NCBI GenBank assembly: GCA_028023455.1
Contig: JAQFVV010000022.1
Location: 5,421,998-5,485,997, forward strand
From: Epiperipatus broadwayi
Lineage: Eukaryota > Onychophora > Udeonychophora > Euonychophora > Peripatidae
Length of the DNA stretch: 64,000 nucleotides
Direction of reading: 5' to 3'
Within the stretch, counting starts at the first letter, position 1. Each line of letters begins with the position of its first letter. The notes under the pieces were generated by a model. The model did no database searches, was not told the DNA's origin, and saw nothing but the letters and a program-made list of their open reading frames with translations. Position numbers and translations under genes: made by a program. Positions 34,345-46,642 of this stretch are shown here, piece after piece.

Positions 34345-34825
34345 CTTTTTAGGTTGAATAAATGCCAACAACACATTTTCTATATCATAAGAGACTATAT
34401 CTATCAATTGATCCCTTCTGTGGGCTATGTCACCAAGCAGAGGAGACACTACACCACCTCATATACCAGTGTGTGACTCTAACCCAAACATGACAGATTA
34501 TGTGTAATGCCACAGAAAGCCTAGTACCATGATCAAGCAAATACTTGTTACTTTCCAGGAAAGATCAATACCCAGCATTAGAGTGGTCATATTTGTCTTA
34601 TATGCATACTGGTGCACTAGATGCACTTTCTTTATTGGCAAAACACCAGACACTACCTATCTACATTTAAAACAAATTAGCACACATTCAAAATAGAGAC
34701 AGACTAATAACAAATCTGCATTTATATGTGGGGACTTGGTCTCTGTTAAAACAGCCATCAATGTTGTAAATCTACCACACACTAAGTCCATAAAATAAAA
34801 ATAAAAAACAAAAATGAAGACTGGC
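34345..34825 (+). pseudogene. LINE ORF2 C-terminal end, decayed
   Basis: In one plus-strand frame, with four internal stops, reads 'HKRLYLSIDPFCGLCHQAEE' and onward; the segment CGLCHQAEETLHHLIYQC gives Cys-x2-Cys-x8-His-x4-Cys, the zinc-knuckle arrangement found near the C terminus of several non-LTR retrotransposon proteins. Downstream pieces 'ALEWSYLSYMHTGALDALSL' and 'NRDRLITNLHLYVGTWSLLK' stay in the same frame. It ends at an A-rich tail (34795-34822), consistent with a 3' end. The reverse transcriptase domain is absent, so it is a 5'-truncated, mutated copy, distinct from the RTE and the 2.8-kb element. Confidence 0.7.
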
Positions 34826-35874
34826 AGGCTTTCTAGGTAGGAGAATTGGCAAGTTCATGTTCTTTTTTTATTTCTATTTATGTCTATTGATATATACAAT
34901 TTACATGCCATAAAGTATAATACCAAGACCACAGTTCAATTAAACCAATATCAGTGCAACACACAACTTTTTATCAATTATGAAAAAAATATTAAAATGA
35001 ACTATATAATTTTAACTGCATATGCAGGAATTAATGAACAATCACTCCAAATTGGACCACACACAACTACAATTGTTTATAATCAGAAGAAATTCAAGAA
35101 ATTGCACACTTACATAAAGACAATGGACTATGTTCTCACTTAAACTAGAACTCTCACAACTGAAATCCCCTTAAAAATACCCCCCCCCCACTGATGCATG
35201 TAACCTCATACATTAATGAATGAACTAATAAATAATGAACAATGCTTTTTCAATTGAAACATTCATTTCTGGAACACCTGTTAAATAGCCCCCCAATAAC
35301 GTATGTAACCAAATAAATTAATATATGTAATAATACCAAATAATTCAATGCAAAACTATGTAAAAAAAAAATGCAACCAATGTAAAATTTCTTTGAGTGG
35401 AATAAAGTGCCTTTTGAAACATAAAATACTCTGGGTTTGTTTCCCTTGTAATTAACATTTATAAATTAACATAAATATTTATTACAAAATAATAAAAATA
35501 TATTATTTTAAATATTTATCATAATGAGTGTTAGTGCTAAATATATATGTCAAATATCAATTACCAAAAATAAAAAATACAGTTAGATCTTTTAACAGTG
35601 ATTAATATGGCAGAAAAAAATGGTTGTGTTGTTGCTAAATTACAAATGCTTTCTTTATTTGTTTTCCTTGCTTACATTTTGGCAATGATGCTGTAATAAA
35701 GCATCCCTGCTTAAAAATTTCACAGGATGCCACTGATATAGATCATAAAAGGCAACTGTTTTAATATATATATAATAAATTTTCCTTGTATATTTGTTCC
35801 AATAACTGTAATAAGGCTTTTTAAAATCTTATTTTGTCTATCTTAAATCATAAACATTCTCACTCTGTGTGCCT
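34826..35874. other. AT-rich DNA; faint direct repeat
   Basis: A C run at 35181 with 'ATGCATGTAACC' and another at 35290 with 'ACGTATGTAACC' suggest an old duplication of about 114 bases. The 87-codon plus-strand frame at 34880-35143 has no recognisable motif and I leave it uncalled. Confidence 0.4.
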
Positions 35875-36015
35875 GTTATTTGGTATAATGGTAGACTATG
35901 GTATTCAAGATGCATGGATTATAATCCAACTCTATCACTTTCATCCCCTAACTTTTTATAAACTCATGACCAATAAAGTCATTTGATTATTTATTTATTT
36001 ATTTATTTATATGCC
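35875..36015 (+). mobile_element. SINE-2, tRNA-derived
   Basis: A-box-like 'TTTGGTATAATGGTAGACTA', B-box-like 'GGATTATAATCCAACTC', then 'TTATAAACTCATGACCAATA' and 'AAGTCATT' followed by an (ATTT)n tail. The same layout occurs at 59036 and 62995. The B box lacks TTC in this copy. Confidence 0.65.
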
Positions 36016-36119
36016 TTTTCAATCAATATTTGCATAACTGTGCCATCAGTTGAAAGAAGTTTTAATAAATCGAAAATTGCATATACATTTTTAAAAGATT
36101 AGCAATAGCAAATTCTTCA

Positions 36120-36460
36120 TACAGTAGAACCACCTACTACAAGTCTTAGTAATCAATGATTGCAGGAAGATTTGTGCATAAAATCCCCATCTAGTGCTTA
36201 CTCATCCAATATTCCCAGACTAGTTTCTACCTTGAGGTTTTCATCAATAAGGAGTTTTGGATCTGAGAGCATTGCATCTAGACCTAAGGATCTAATGCAA
36301 CCCTATTGCAGTGCTCTCTGATCCAATGGTCCTCACTGATGAAAGCTAGAAACTAGTCTAGGAATATTTGAGAGTATGCACTAGATAGGAATTTTATGCA
36401 CATATCTTCCTGCATCCATAAGACTTACACTGGTTGGCACTATTGGATGGAGAATTTGCT
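36120..36460. mobile_element. FB-A foldback element
   Basis: Both arms are present: left 'AGTAATCAATGATTGCAGGA', 'CCATCTAGTGCTTACTCATC', 'CCCAGACTAGTTTC'; right 'CCTCACTGATGAAAGC', 'GAAACTAGTCTAGGAATAT', 'TTTTATGCACATATC'. The outermost TIR parts are missing and the centre is shortened compared with 38553-39068. Confidence 0.8.
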
Positions 36461-36608
36461 ACTGCTAATAATATCTTATGAAGGCATAGAAAGTTGTGAT
36501 CAAATCCATTTATTATTACTTCTGTTTAAAACCTCTAATCAACACTCTATCCTTTTTTTCTTTTCCAAAAATATACATTACATATAAACATATAATTATA
36601 TAATTAAA

Positions 36609-36870
36609 TACTACAAACAATTAAAAGTTTCATTTTCCTTCTTTCTTTACAAAAACTTTTATTTTTTGTATATATATCCTGTTTAAAAAGAAATAAAGTT
36701 TTATCAAGGGTTGTTAGCCGAGAGGTCAGCGCAGCTGCCTTTCAAACAAGTAGTTGTTAGCAGACGGTTGTGGGTTCGCCTCCCGGCAGATGCTATGACA
36801 TATGAAAAAAAAAAAAGAAATAAAGTGTTTGTAAAGAAAGGAGGAAAATGAGACTTAATTGTTTGTAGTA
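36609..36870. mobile_element. Foldback element carrying a SINE in its loop
   Basis: Left arm 'TACTACAAACAATTAAAAG', 'TTTCATTTTCCTTCTTTCTT'; right arm is the inverse, ending 'AATTGTTTGTAGTA' at 36870. Without the SINE it would be a ~140-base hairpin element. Confidence 0.85.
36700..36811 (+). mobile_element. SINE-1 with 15-bp target duplication
   Basis: tRNA-like head 'GTTGTTAGCCGAGAGGTCAG', B-box region 'TGTGGGTTCGCCTCCCGGC' and tail 'GATGCTATGACATATG' plus an A run. It is flanked by AAAAAGAAATAAAGT at 36685-36699 and 36812-36826. An extra ~15 bases in the variable region distinguish it from the other copies. The intact duplication and retained CpGs point to a young insertion. Confidence 0.88.
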
Positions 36871-38552
36871 TACTGTATAATAAAAGTTGTGATCATGTGA
36901 TTTTTAAAAGATATAAAAACGATTACATGCAAGAGACTATATAGACCGAGATTGGAATTTAATTTTTTAAGTCTTCAAAAAAAATCTTAAATTTATTATA
37001 GGAATATAAAAATCTATGTGTTTTATTCTTTTTTAATTTAATAGATTTTTTTTTTTAGAATTTGTTGCATTATTTATTTCTGTATTTATTTTTGAAAAAC
37101 AAAATTTTTTATAAATAAATTATAAATTTTTATGTTGTATTAGACATCCTCCCTCCTCCCCCATCATCGTTCGTATCAGGATCACCGAAAACCCTCTTTA
37201 TGGTCGTATAAAACATTTTGTTAATGTTTGTATTACATAATAATAAACAACTGGCTGACAAGTTTTAAGAAACTAATTATTAAAATATAACACCAAAGAT
37301 AAGATATTATGGTCAACATAATATTTTTTCTACAGATAAAACTTATCATTAAACATCGTTAATAAGATGACAAGCACGTTAACAATACAAAACTTTTTTT
37401 TAATGTTTCGCTCAAGTGAGCCAGTTTATGTCAACACTACTAATTAACAACGGTGTGAGTTTCATTAAAAGTATAAAGAATACAATTTAGTAAAATAAAA
37501 GCCCTTCTGAAAATAAACAAAAGCGAAAGTTAGGACCAAAATCTAGCAAATAGTAATTTCTTATTCAGACCATTAACAGCTTTTAGCCTTTATATTAATT
37601 CCAAGTTCTTCAACAGCTAAGTCAACAATGAAAAGGATTTTTCTAAGTGAAGCAATTAGACGTTCATTATTTGATATCAGAACTAGAACTTTAAAACAGA
37701 AGATTAACCAATTAAAAGCTATTAATGAAAAAAAGTAAACATTAATCGAGAACCTTTCTTTCTTTATTTGAAAGTTTAAGAAAGTAAACATCTTCACTTT
37801 ATATAAATAATTACATAAAGCCTTACTTCTCTTCTACTCCGAAACTCTTTTGATTACATATAAAATTAGATCCCTCTTCAAATTAAAAAAGCTAATATAA
37901 ATTAATATTTTTTTCCCCCACTATACTATAATAATAGTCTATTATACGTTACTTTTATATATGTTGTGACATTTGTTTTAGTTAAAGCATAAAATTTAAA
38001 CAGAATTTGAGAATCACCATCCCTAACATCAGAAAGAATTCTTTATGATAAAAAAGTGGATCGGGTTGTTGCAAATCATTGAAAATATGTTGATCCCAAG
38101 AAATGTGACTGGTTAAAATTCTGAATAATAAAATAATGAAATAATGAATGAAAGATATTTTATAGACAATTCTTCTACCATAATATAAATAGTATCAGAT
38201 TCACTGATAGGATTATTTTATTATATGCTTATGCCATTGTCTGTTTATTTACTAGCTGCTATTCAATTACTTGGTCATATTGTTTTCTGTATATTTTAGA
38301 GAATTCTATAAATTGAACAAGTCCATTATTTTTAAATGAGTCTGCAATAAAAAAATCTATAACACTATTCAGATGATCATTTTTTTTTTTTTTTTAAGAA
38401 TTTCTAGCACTAGTTTGAGTAATATTCCAATTTTTTATTTAGTCAAATTTTCCTTTATTCTTAATAAAATTTTAGAGTTTTTGAATTATTTGTTGAAAAT
38501 ATATATTTACAAATAAAAATTGTTCTTAAAAATATTATTACAACTTTGCAAA
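36871..38552. other. AT-rich DNA, nothing recognised
   Basis: A pyrimidine-rich patch at 37145-37165 (CCTCCCTCCTCCCCC) and a T run at 38380 stand out. The minus-strand 74-codon frame (37573-37797) has no identifiable motif. Confidence 0.45.
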
Positions 38553-39068
38553 TAAAACAAGCAAATCTCTCTATACGTAGTGCCACTCAGGCAAGCCAGA
38601 GTAATCAATGGATGCCAGAAGGCTTGTGCATATAATCCCCATCTAGTGCCTACTCATCCAATATCCCCAGACTAGTTTCTGGCTTGTGGCCTTTGTCAGT
38701 GAGAAGCCTTGGATCTGAGAGCACTGTACCTAGATCTTAGGATCTAATACAACCCTCCAGCAGCCACCTTTTATCTCTACTTAACTACAAAACTATGAGA
38801 TAAAAGGTGGCTGCTGGAGGGTTGCATTAGATCGTAAGATCTAAGTGCAGTGCTCTCAGATCTAAGGCTCCTTATTGATGAAGGCCATAAGCCAGAAACT
38901 AGTCTGAAGATATTGGATGAGCATGCACTAGATGGGGATTTTATGCACAAGCCTTCTAGCATCCATTGATTACTCTGGCTTGCACTGGATGACAATACAT
39001 ATAGAGAGTTTTGCCTGTTTTAATAACAGTTAAGAGCAAGCATAAGAAATGGTGATCATGTGATGTTT
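38553..39068. mobile_element. FB-A foldback element, best copy
   Basis: Two ~230-base arms meet at about 38785 ('TTAACTACAAAACTATGAGA'). Outward from the centre each carries 'GATAAAAGGTGGCTGCTGG', 'GGATCTGAGAGCACTG'-type, 'CAGTGAGAAGCCTTGGATC', 'CCCAGACTAGTTTCTGGC', 'CATCTAGTGCCTACTCATCC' and 'CTTGCACTGG' words. The right end goes on through 'AGCATAAGAAATGGTGATC' to 'GATGTTTATT'; the left end lacks this last ~60 bases. Short frames here, such as 38777-38995, are translations of the palindrome, not genes. Confidence 0.88.
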
Positions 39069-40093
39069 ATTAACTTTGCAAATACAAAAAAAGGACTACC
39101 AAAGTAAAATACATTGATAGAATAATATATTATTTTATTCAACAAGTGCGAATAAAAAATTTTAATTTAAAAAACCAGAACTGGCTTAATTTAACTTTTA
39201 AAGGCTAAATGAAATATTGTTCATATTACTTAAAGCTAACAAAATTTTTTTTTAAAATTTAAAATTCTATTTATAATTTTTAAATGAAGATATGAAAATA
39301 AATATGAAAGCATTCTCTCGGTCAATTACAAGTTGCAGCCGTATAGTATTGATTTTTTTTTTTACTTGTTTTCTTCTAAAAAGAAATATTTTTGAAAAAA
39401 AAAATACATTTTTAATCATATTATTTTTTTCTAAAAACTAATTTATAAAATAATCATAAGTATGTAAACAAACAATGGAAAGTAAATATTTTTTATTTTT
39501 GGAAATGTAACAAAAAAGTAAATATGTTTGAGAGATCTCGCAGACACTCTTTTGTAAAGAAATCTAAAACTAACAATCATTAACCTTAAAGGAGAAATCT
39601 TATTATCTGAAAGTTTTTGAATCATCAAATAAATAAAAATCAGAAAAATAGTATGAAAGATTACTGCAAGAGAGTGATACCAAAGCCCAGTGAACATTGG
39701 AAAAAAATAGTAGTAATCATGTAACTGAATAATGAGTGCAAATGTACTATTTTAAAAGAAAATGCGACAATAGTTCTAAGAAGACACACTGCTCCAAAGA
39801 AGATGGATCAGACTTCAATGAATTGTTAATTTCGTGCTTATTTAGAATTTTTTTTTACATCAATGAATCAAGATTTTTTGAAAGACTTTCAATTATTTGA
39901 TTTATTTTATTCTGACCACACAAAATTCTCTTCTTCATTAATGACTTCTAAATGGCATTTTCCAAAGCTATTTTAATTATATATAAAAATGGGTCTCTTA
40001 AGTCATTAATGATAAACTAAATTGACAACCAGATTACAATGCTTATACATCAATTGTATACTCAGTCTATTTAATTTGTTTCATTCTCTATTA
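39069..40093. other. AT-rich DNA, nothing recognised
   Basis: Poly-T/poly-A runs at 39351-39361 and 39398. No gene or repeat partner was seen. Confidence 0.45.
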
Positions 40094-40312
40094 TATTACA
40101 TTCAAATATCAGCCTTTCAAGCTAATTGAGCACGCACCTTTTGAGAGTGTTAAATAAATGAATACTTTCCTCTTCAATCCAAGATATAGTATTTATGCAG
40201 GAATAAAAAGGATCCTCTTATTCCTATGACTCAAATTCTTTTATATGAGCAAACCTGAAGTACTGTTGAGGAGAGCGTGAGTAGAATTCTCACTTTAAAT
40301 TACTATTTACGA
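40094..40312 (+). mobile_element. FB-H half element
   Basis: 'TATCAGCCTTTCAAGCTAAT', 'GAGTGTTAAATAAATGAATA', 'TATTTATGCAGGAATAAAAA' and 'CTCTTATTCCTATGACTCAA' equal the left arm at 16619-16764. The loop sequence then follows in the opposite sense ('GAGCAAACCTGAAGTACTG'), and the right arm is missing. More diverged than the 16.6-kb copy's two arms are from each other. Confidence 0.8.
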
Positions 40313-40484
40313 TGTTTTTTGACTGAATGAAGTTGGTGAAATTACTTAGAATTTACTAAACGTCATTCTTACTGAAACTTAATTATGAGTAAATAAGCAA
40401 TTATATTGCTAATAATGCTAGAATATCAAAGTATTATATATATATAATAAATTTTATCCTAAGGCAAGGTATAAAAAAGTATTA

Positions 40485-41140
40485 ACCTTTTGAACGATGA
40501 TTATATAATTGGCCGAATGAGTTAAAAATCAAAACTTGTAATTGGCCAACTCACAACTTTAACAAAATCTATTGTTAAAATAGATCACTTTTAATAATAT
40601 AAATACGTTAGTTTCGTTTGTAAAAAGTATATTACTGAATTTTCAGATTACGAAAGCAAACGAAAATCTTTTCAAAAATAAAATTTGATTTTTAATTTAA
40701 AAAATATTCAATTGCGGTGAAATAAAAGTAACCCCTATTCAACCAACCAAAAAAGATTGCTGACGCAATCTTTTTTTTTTCACTTTACGTTACGATCAAT
40801 ATGTAGCAATAAATAAATAATTCTTGGTAATATCTTAACTATTTTTCTAAAATAATTTGATTTTTAGTATTATTTTATCAATAATAATTTGTAATTCAAT
40901 TCAAATATTGTTTAAAATGTTGTAAACGAATGTTTATCATTTTCGTAATAAAAATCAAAACGAACGTAACTTTTTACTTTTTGGCAGCCATTACCCTTTC
41001 TGACAGAAGTGGGACAGCCAATAAGATTCAAGAAAAGTTGGTGAGGAGGCGGTGCTTTGGTTTTGTTTGACATATATGGTCATATTTATTGATTTTTTAC
41101 TTGTAAAATAACTCTGAAGAGGGCACCATCTTACAGAACT
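40485..41140 (+). repeat. Dispersed repeat I, copy 2
   Basis: Homologue of 18360-19005; see that entry for shared words. It is slightly richer in CpG and has 'GACAGCCAATAAGATTC' for the CCAAT-like site, followed by 'GAGGAGGCGGTGCTTTGG', a GC-box-like patch not kept in copy 1. Confidence 0.75.
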
Positions 41141-41970
41141 TTTGATTTTCTTTCTAATGACGTATCATATGTATACATGGGATAAAAAGTAGCCGATTTA
41201 GAGTGATGTCAAATCTTCTCATTTTTAGACGAGTCATGCATTATAAGAGTTAAATATTGCCACACAAGCAACATTTGATTAAAATAATTTCTCATGATTA
41301 TATAATATTTTAACAAGACCAAACAAGCACAAGTCCCACTACAGAAAATACATTAGTAATGATGCTTCATATAAAGTCTATTCTGAGATATCAAAAATAT
41401 ATGCTCTTATTCTTTTAACTACTGGATTTTTGTGGCATTATTTGAAGGCGCAGTTTTCACAACAACATTATGTTATATAATAATAAAGATGAAATGTTAT
41501 ATGCTACATAAAACTAGATTATCATAAAAATGATAAAGCTGAGAAAATGTAATAATTACCATTAAATAAACAAAAAATAAAGAATGTAAACATTTTTCAA
41601 CTTATTAACTTTAAATTTAGTTATAAATTCTAAATTTCAGTAAGTTTATGAATATGAATGTTTTTATTAAGTTTAACATATTTTACAGAAAATGTTAAAT
41701 AAAATAACATATAAATATACCTATCTATCAGTATTAATAATATTTTGTTATAAAAATCAAAACATTTTATTGCCTTATTTGAATCCAAGTCTTACATCAA
41801 TAAACGTCTATTTAGAGGCCTTTGTTTCCTAATAAAATAAATATTAAATTATGTAATAATTTTATTTTCAAATGTTTATTGATAAAATAAAAAAACATAA
41901 ATAGGTTTCTCACTGAGTTTAACAAATGGATACACACACATATATAATATCAAATGAAATAAATATAATA
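41141..41970. other. AT-rich DNA, nothing recognised
   Basis: No gene or repeat partner was seen. Confidence 0.45.
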
Positions 41971-42182
41971 ATCAAAATACTCTAAAATAAACACTACAAA
42001 ATTCTATATGCCTATATAAAATAAAAATAAAATATTTGCTATAGTCAACTTACAGCATTTTACACTATCTTAATTGCTACTGAAGATGGCGTAAAATGCC
42101 ATAAGCCAGCTATAATGAAGACTTTATTTTTATTTTATATAGGCATATTGAATTTGTAATGTTTAGTTTAGAATATTTTGAT
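41971..42182. mobile_element. Foldback element, 212 bp, near-continuous palindrome
   Basis: Outer arms: 'ATCAAAATACTCTAAAATAA' against the inverse ending 'AGAATATTTTGAT'. Middle: 'TGCCTATATAAAATAAAAAT' mirrored. Inner: GCATTTTACACTATCTT mirrored by GAAGATGGCGTAAAATGC, leaving only ~8 unpaired central bases. Confidence 0.88.
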
Positions 42183-43019
42183 TAATACATATATACATTG
42201 CATTGAAAACTATTTACAATTTCTTTTACAAATTAATATTTAAAAATATAATTATTAATTCTGTACTGATAAACTTGATGTTATTTTTATTACTAAAAAT
42301 AGTTTTACTTTCTGAAAAATTAATTATAAATAATTTATTAAAACAATTAACTTTTATATAACATACAATTGCATTTATTAAGATTGTACATAGCCTGGAA
42401 AAATCTATCAATTTATTTTAAAATCCTTGAATATGAATACTTTGTCTTTTTTATATATTGTAGCTATTGGTTAAAAATCTATATTTAAGTAAATATATTA
42501 AAAAAATTATTTAGCTTATTTAGAAATTAAATATATATAAATTCTTATTTTGGAAGTAGTTGATTGTAAAAATATTGTTATAAATTATGAGTGACATATA
42601 TATCCATTATAAATTATTTTTATTTTAAAATATAATAGAACTATTTTTCATGCTGAAATGAAATCTAAAAGTATTATTTTCTTATTAAAATACATTTTAC
42701 TGATATAAATACACTCTGCATAATATACATGGATGTCTGAGAAATGTTTGGGTGAATAATTAATTCTATATTATCACATATATATTTAGATTTTAAAGAT
42801 TGAAATTAATGACAACCAATTCAACAATAATGACCAAAAATGTGTGTGTAATTGTTTATTTAGTTTCTTTAAAAAATTTAAAATTTATTTTTAAATAGAT
42901 TTTGTTTTGTTTTTTAAAATAGTATAACAATAACATTATTTAGTAGTGAAAGAAAGGGAGATAAAAGAAATGTATTATTTAATAATGTATTAAGTTAATT
43001 AAACTAAGAGTTTTGCTAA
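42183..43019. other. AT-rich DNA, nothing recognised
   Basis: Many A/T runs. No gene or repeat partner was seen. Confidence 0.45.
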
Positions 43020-43205
43020 TTGCTCAACAAGCTTTGAGATAAATGCTTAGCAAGAGAAAGCATTTAAAATATCTCTATTCTGAAAACCAACCCCCATCCC
43101 CTGTTCATGGTTTCATGCTTTTGGCACTCCTCAGAGAGCCACTCAGGTAGCTTCAGATACTAGATCTAAAAATACCAACCCAAAAGCCAGCATTTTTCTA
43201 AGAGT
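43020..43205 (+). mobile_element. Foldback core fragment (same family as 48961)
   Basis: 'CAACAAGCTTTGAGATAAAT', 'GCAAGAGAAAGCATTTAAAA', 'CCCCCATCCCCTGTTCATGG', 'CTCCTCAGAGAGCC' and 'CTAGATCTAAAAATAC' align in order with 48961-49115. Only one arm is present. Confidence 0.6.
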
Positions 43206-46200
43206 TGACTGTATTAAGTTAATTATTTGTAAAATACTGTAATTTTTTTTTTTTAATATTTTTAAATAATTATTATTTGAAACTATTTTAAAACAACAGG
43301 AATGTTCCTAAGAACATTAAAAAGCATTCTAAAACATTAGATCATGATTTTGAAGTGACATTCAATGGTTTCCATTGTTATCACTGCTTAGATGTAGTAA
43401 TATAATATGAAAGTTATAATTCCTTTAGAAATGTCACTATTATTCACATTTATTTCTTTTATTTAATAGACATTTTATTTTTAAAACAGAAAATAATTGG
43501 GTAAGAGTCAATTTTTGTTCAATGTGTCATGGATGACCTAGCAAACTATCTACTTGTCAAATACTCACATGCTTCCAACAATCTATAAAATCAAATGTCA
43601 ACAGGAAATTCAAACTTTTACTAATAGAAAACAAATCATAAGTTACTCTTAAAATTTTAAAAGAAAACTCTTTAATTATTCTGTGAACATTTCAATTTCA
43701 AATAGCTCTTTTGAATAATGGTCATAACTGTTTAAATAATAATTATTTACTATGCTTTTAATATTAGTAACTTCATTAGAACACACATGTTTAATGTATT
43801 TTTATTTCAATAAAAATCTACAATTTTTAAATCAGCATTGCCAGAAATAAAACTACAGTGGAGAAAAGGACATTATTATTGTTTATTTGTTAAAAAAATT
43901 CTTTATTATTCAATTTGCGTATATGTATATTGTAACCAAAAAGAGTTAGTCATCAGCGAATCGGCTCATGTGGGGAACCGAAAATTGTGACTGAAAAGTC
44001 CTACCCCAAACTGTAACATGCTAAAATTAAATAATACAATACAAAGCTGTTACAATATAATCTGGTCACAGGCAGGATACACTGTGAAGACCTATTGCAA
44101 CATTACTCTAAGATATGTTAAGTTACCTAATATAAATTATATGAATCCTTAATTAACTAATACTCTCCTTAACAAATGGATCTTAAAACTACATCACCAA
44201 ATCTTAATCTACAATTTTATTTACTTGAGACTTGATGGCTGACCATGGGCAAGCTGGCATAATCTATAAAATTGCTCATCATTACATGGTGAATATGGGT
44301 CATTCAATAAGATGTAATAAATCTATTCAGCTTCATAATATAATTGGCTGTAGTTCATATATTCTCATGCTCTAAGTATAGAAATGTTCTATAGGGTAAT
44401 GCTTTACAATGAAAGGTGAGTAATATGAACTTTAAGTTTTTTCTTCATTAATTCACATATCAGATCAAATCAATAACAATGAAACTCTTAGTGGAATATA
44501 TAAAATACCTGTTATAGTATTAGAGAATAGATTCAATTGTCATAGTGGCTAGCACATTTATTAGTACTTTAAGTATTAATGTCACAAATATCAATAGAGG
44601 TAACAGATTCTGGATTATATCCCAGAATTAACAAAGCAGAGCAGAAGTGACATAGAAGGTAAATGGAATTTTATTATATCTTATAAATCACTATTTACCC
44701 AGAACAAAAGCATTAAAATATTCTCTTAATGTTTCAGTAGATCTTGCATACATCATCAGAGACAATATGTACTCTAATATTTATCATCTATTTACTATGA
44801 TGGATTTCTGACTCTATGTGTGACAAATAGCAATGGCACAGATAGGTTAAGTTATAAAATTAATGTTTACTTATGACTCAATAAACATTTAAATAGTAAT
44901 TGGTTAACAATATTCATAAATTAAATAAATTATAAATAACATAAAATATCACTTGTAATTTTTCTACATGGATAATGTACATTAATTAAATAAATAAAAT
45001 ATCATCACATGTACCTAGTTCTGTGCATGGATATATGCACTAGTTTCAAATAATACAATCTAAGATTTTATTACAAATGTACTGATTTGGGCCCTTATAG
45101 GGACAAGAATAGATTCAAATACCAAGTCAATGGCAACCCCAATACACCAAAACCAGAACCAATGCAACTATACTTTAAAATTATAATAATACTTACAACA
45201 ATTGCTATTAATAAACCTATGAAAATTGACTATGATAAGATATGAAATCAAAGAGAGAATTTGAGCTCCAATTCAGCTGGAATATATAATTAACCTATAA
45301 TAAATTTTGACAATAATTCACTTGAATGCCCTTTTATGGTTGATGACAGACCACATGAGGCAAACATTAAGATGAGGGAAACAATGTATGCATAATAATG
45401 CATGGAGACTGCTCAAATATACATTTATATAACAAATAGCAATGCTATAGCTATGGTTGTACTCATCCGCACAAAGGACTAATGAACAGCAAGTACCCTG
45501 TGGATTTCTAACCATCATCAGAGTAACCAGCATATCTACATAATGTTCAACAGATTAACCATCAGTGCTGAAACAAACTTAAAGGATATACAAAATAATG
45601 GCAAACAATTATTCTGAAGATTAACCACCAGCACAGAAAAAGCCATATAACATTAAAATAGTATTAACGCTCACTTTTTTAATAAAATAGAAATAAATTA
45701 ACCTCATCAATTTGCTAAGTTGGAAGGCATGTGCAGTTTTACAAGTGTAAACTAAGCCCAAACAATGTAAGAAAACTATATTACAGGAAATAATTGAGAT
45801 AACATCCAATTATAAACCAGATGGTATGAAAGAATATTACTTAATATTATAATATGAGTATAAGCACAGAACCCTGGAAAGATGTACAGGATGAGGACTT
45901 GTGGTGGTAATGCATTATATATACATTGAATTAATCATTAAATCTTTATATAAGCTCTGTTCCCTAAACGGACTCTCTTTAATCCCTAAATCTAAGTGAA
46001 CAAGTAATTATTTAATACACACAAGATTATATATACTGTGAATTTAACTTACTTACAAGAGAATATAAAATATAAATAAAACATAAAATGCATGTTCATT
46101 AAATTATTACACTAGGTTCAAATACATATTATTTAAATCTATTGGCTATTAGCCAATCAATTAATAGCACATTTCTCAAATTTAATGACAAATATAAATT

Positions 46201-46642
46201 AAATATATTTGTTTAATTATAACATAGAATCTTAAAAATTGATTGTATGCTTCTTCATCTCCATTTATAATGAATATTTATAAATTACTTGATCTACACA
46301 TAGGTTCTGAAGATCCAATATATTTTGAGAAATAGGACATGTATCATTTTAGTCAGATTATCTTTGAAAGATAATGAAATTGCATGGCTTTATTTTAGGT
46401 GTAATTTCAAAATTAAAATAATTATTACTTTAATTTATTAGTGCCAGGACAAAGAATGATAGTTCAAGAAATAATTATCCCACACATGCTGTAACTGCCA
46501 AAATAATTCCTGATTAGCTGTTATTTCTTTCAGCAACTACATTGTAGCTTTAATAAGATAACTCACAATGTTGTTTCTAATACAAGTTCAAAGCAGGATT
46601 ATAATTAATTCTTCATCATTCAAACACTGGCATACAAAATAT
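43206..46642. other. Long AT-rich stretch, little recognised
   Basis: A CpG-bearing patch at 43955-44020 ('CAGCGAATCGGCTCATGTGG') has no identity. Near 44740-44765 the minus strand reads 'TCTGATGATGTATGCAAGAT' then 'CTACTGAAACATT', a variant of the core motif of the foldback families; 45515-45530 has a shorter one. Minus-strand frames near 45318-45809 show no family motif. Confidence 0.4.

Noticed and set aside
38777-38995. 72-codon minus-strand reading frame rich in serine
   Set aside because: It lies wholly within the right arm of the FB-A palindrome; its translation simply follows the repeat and is broken in other FB-A copies.
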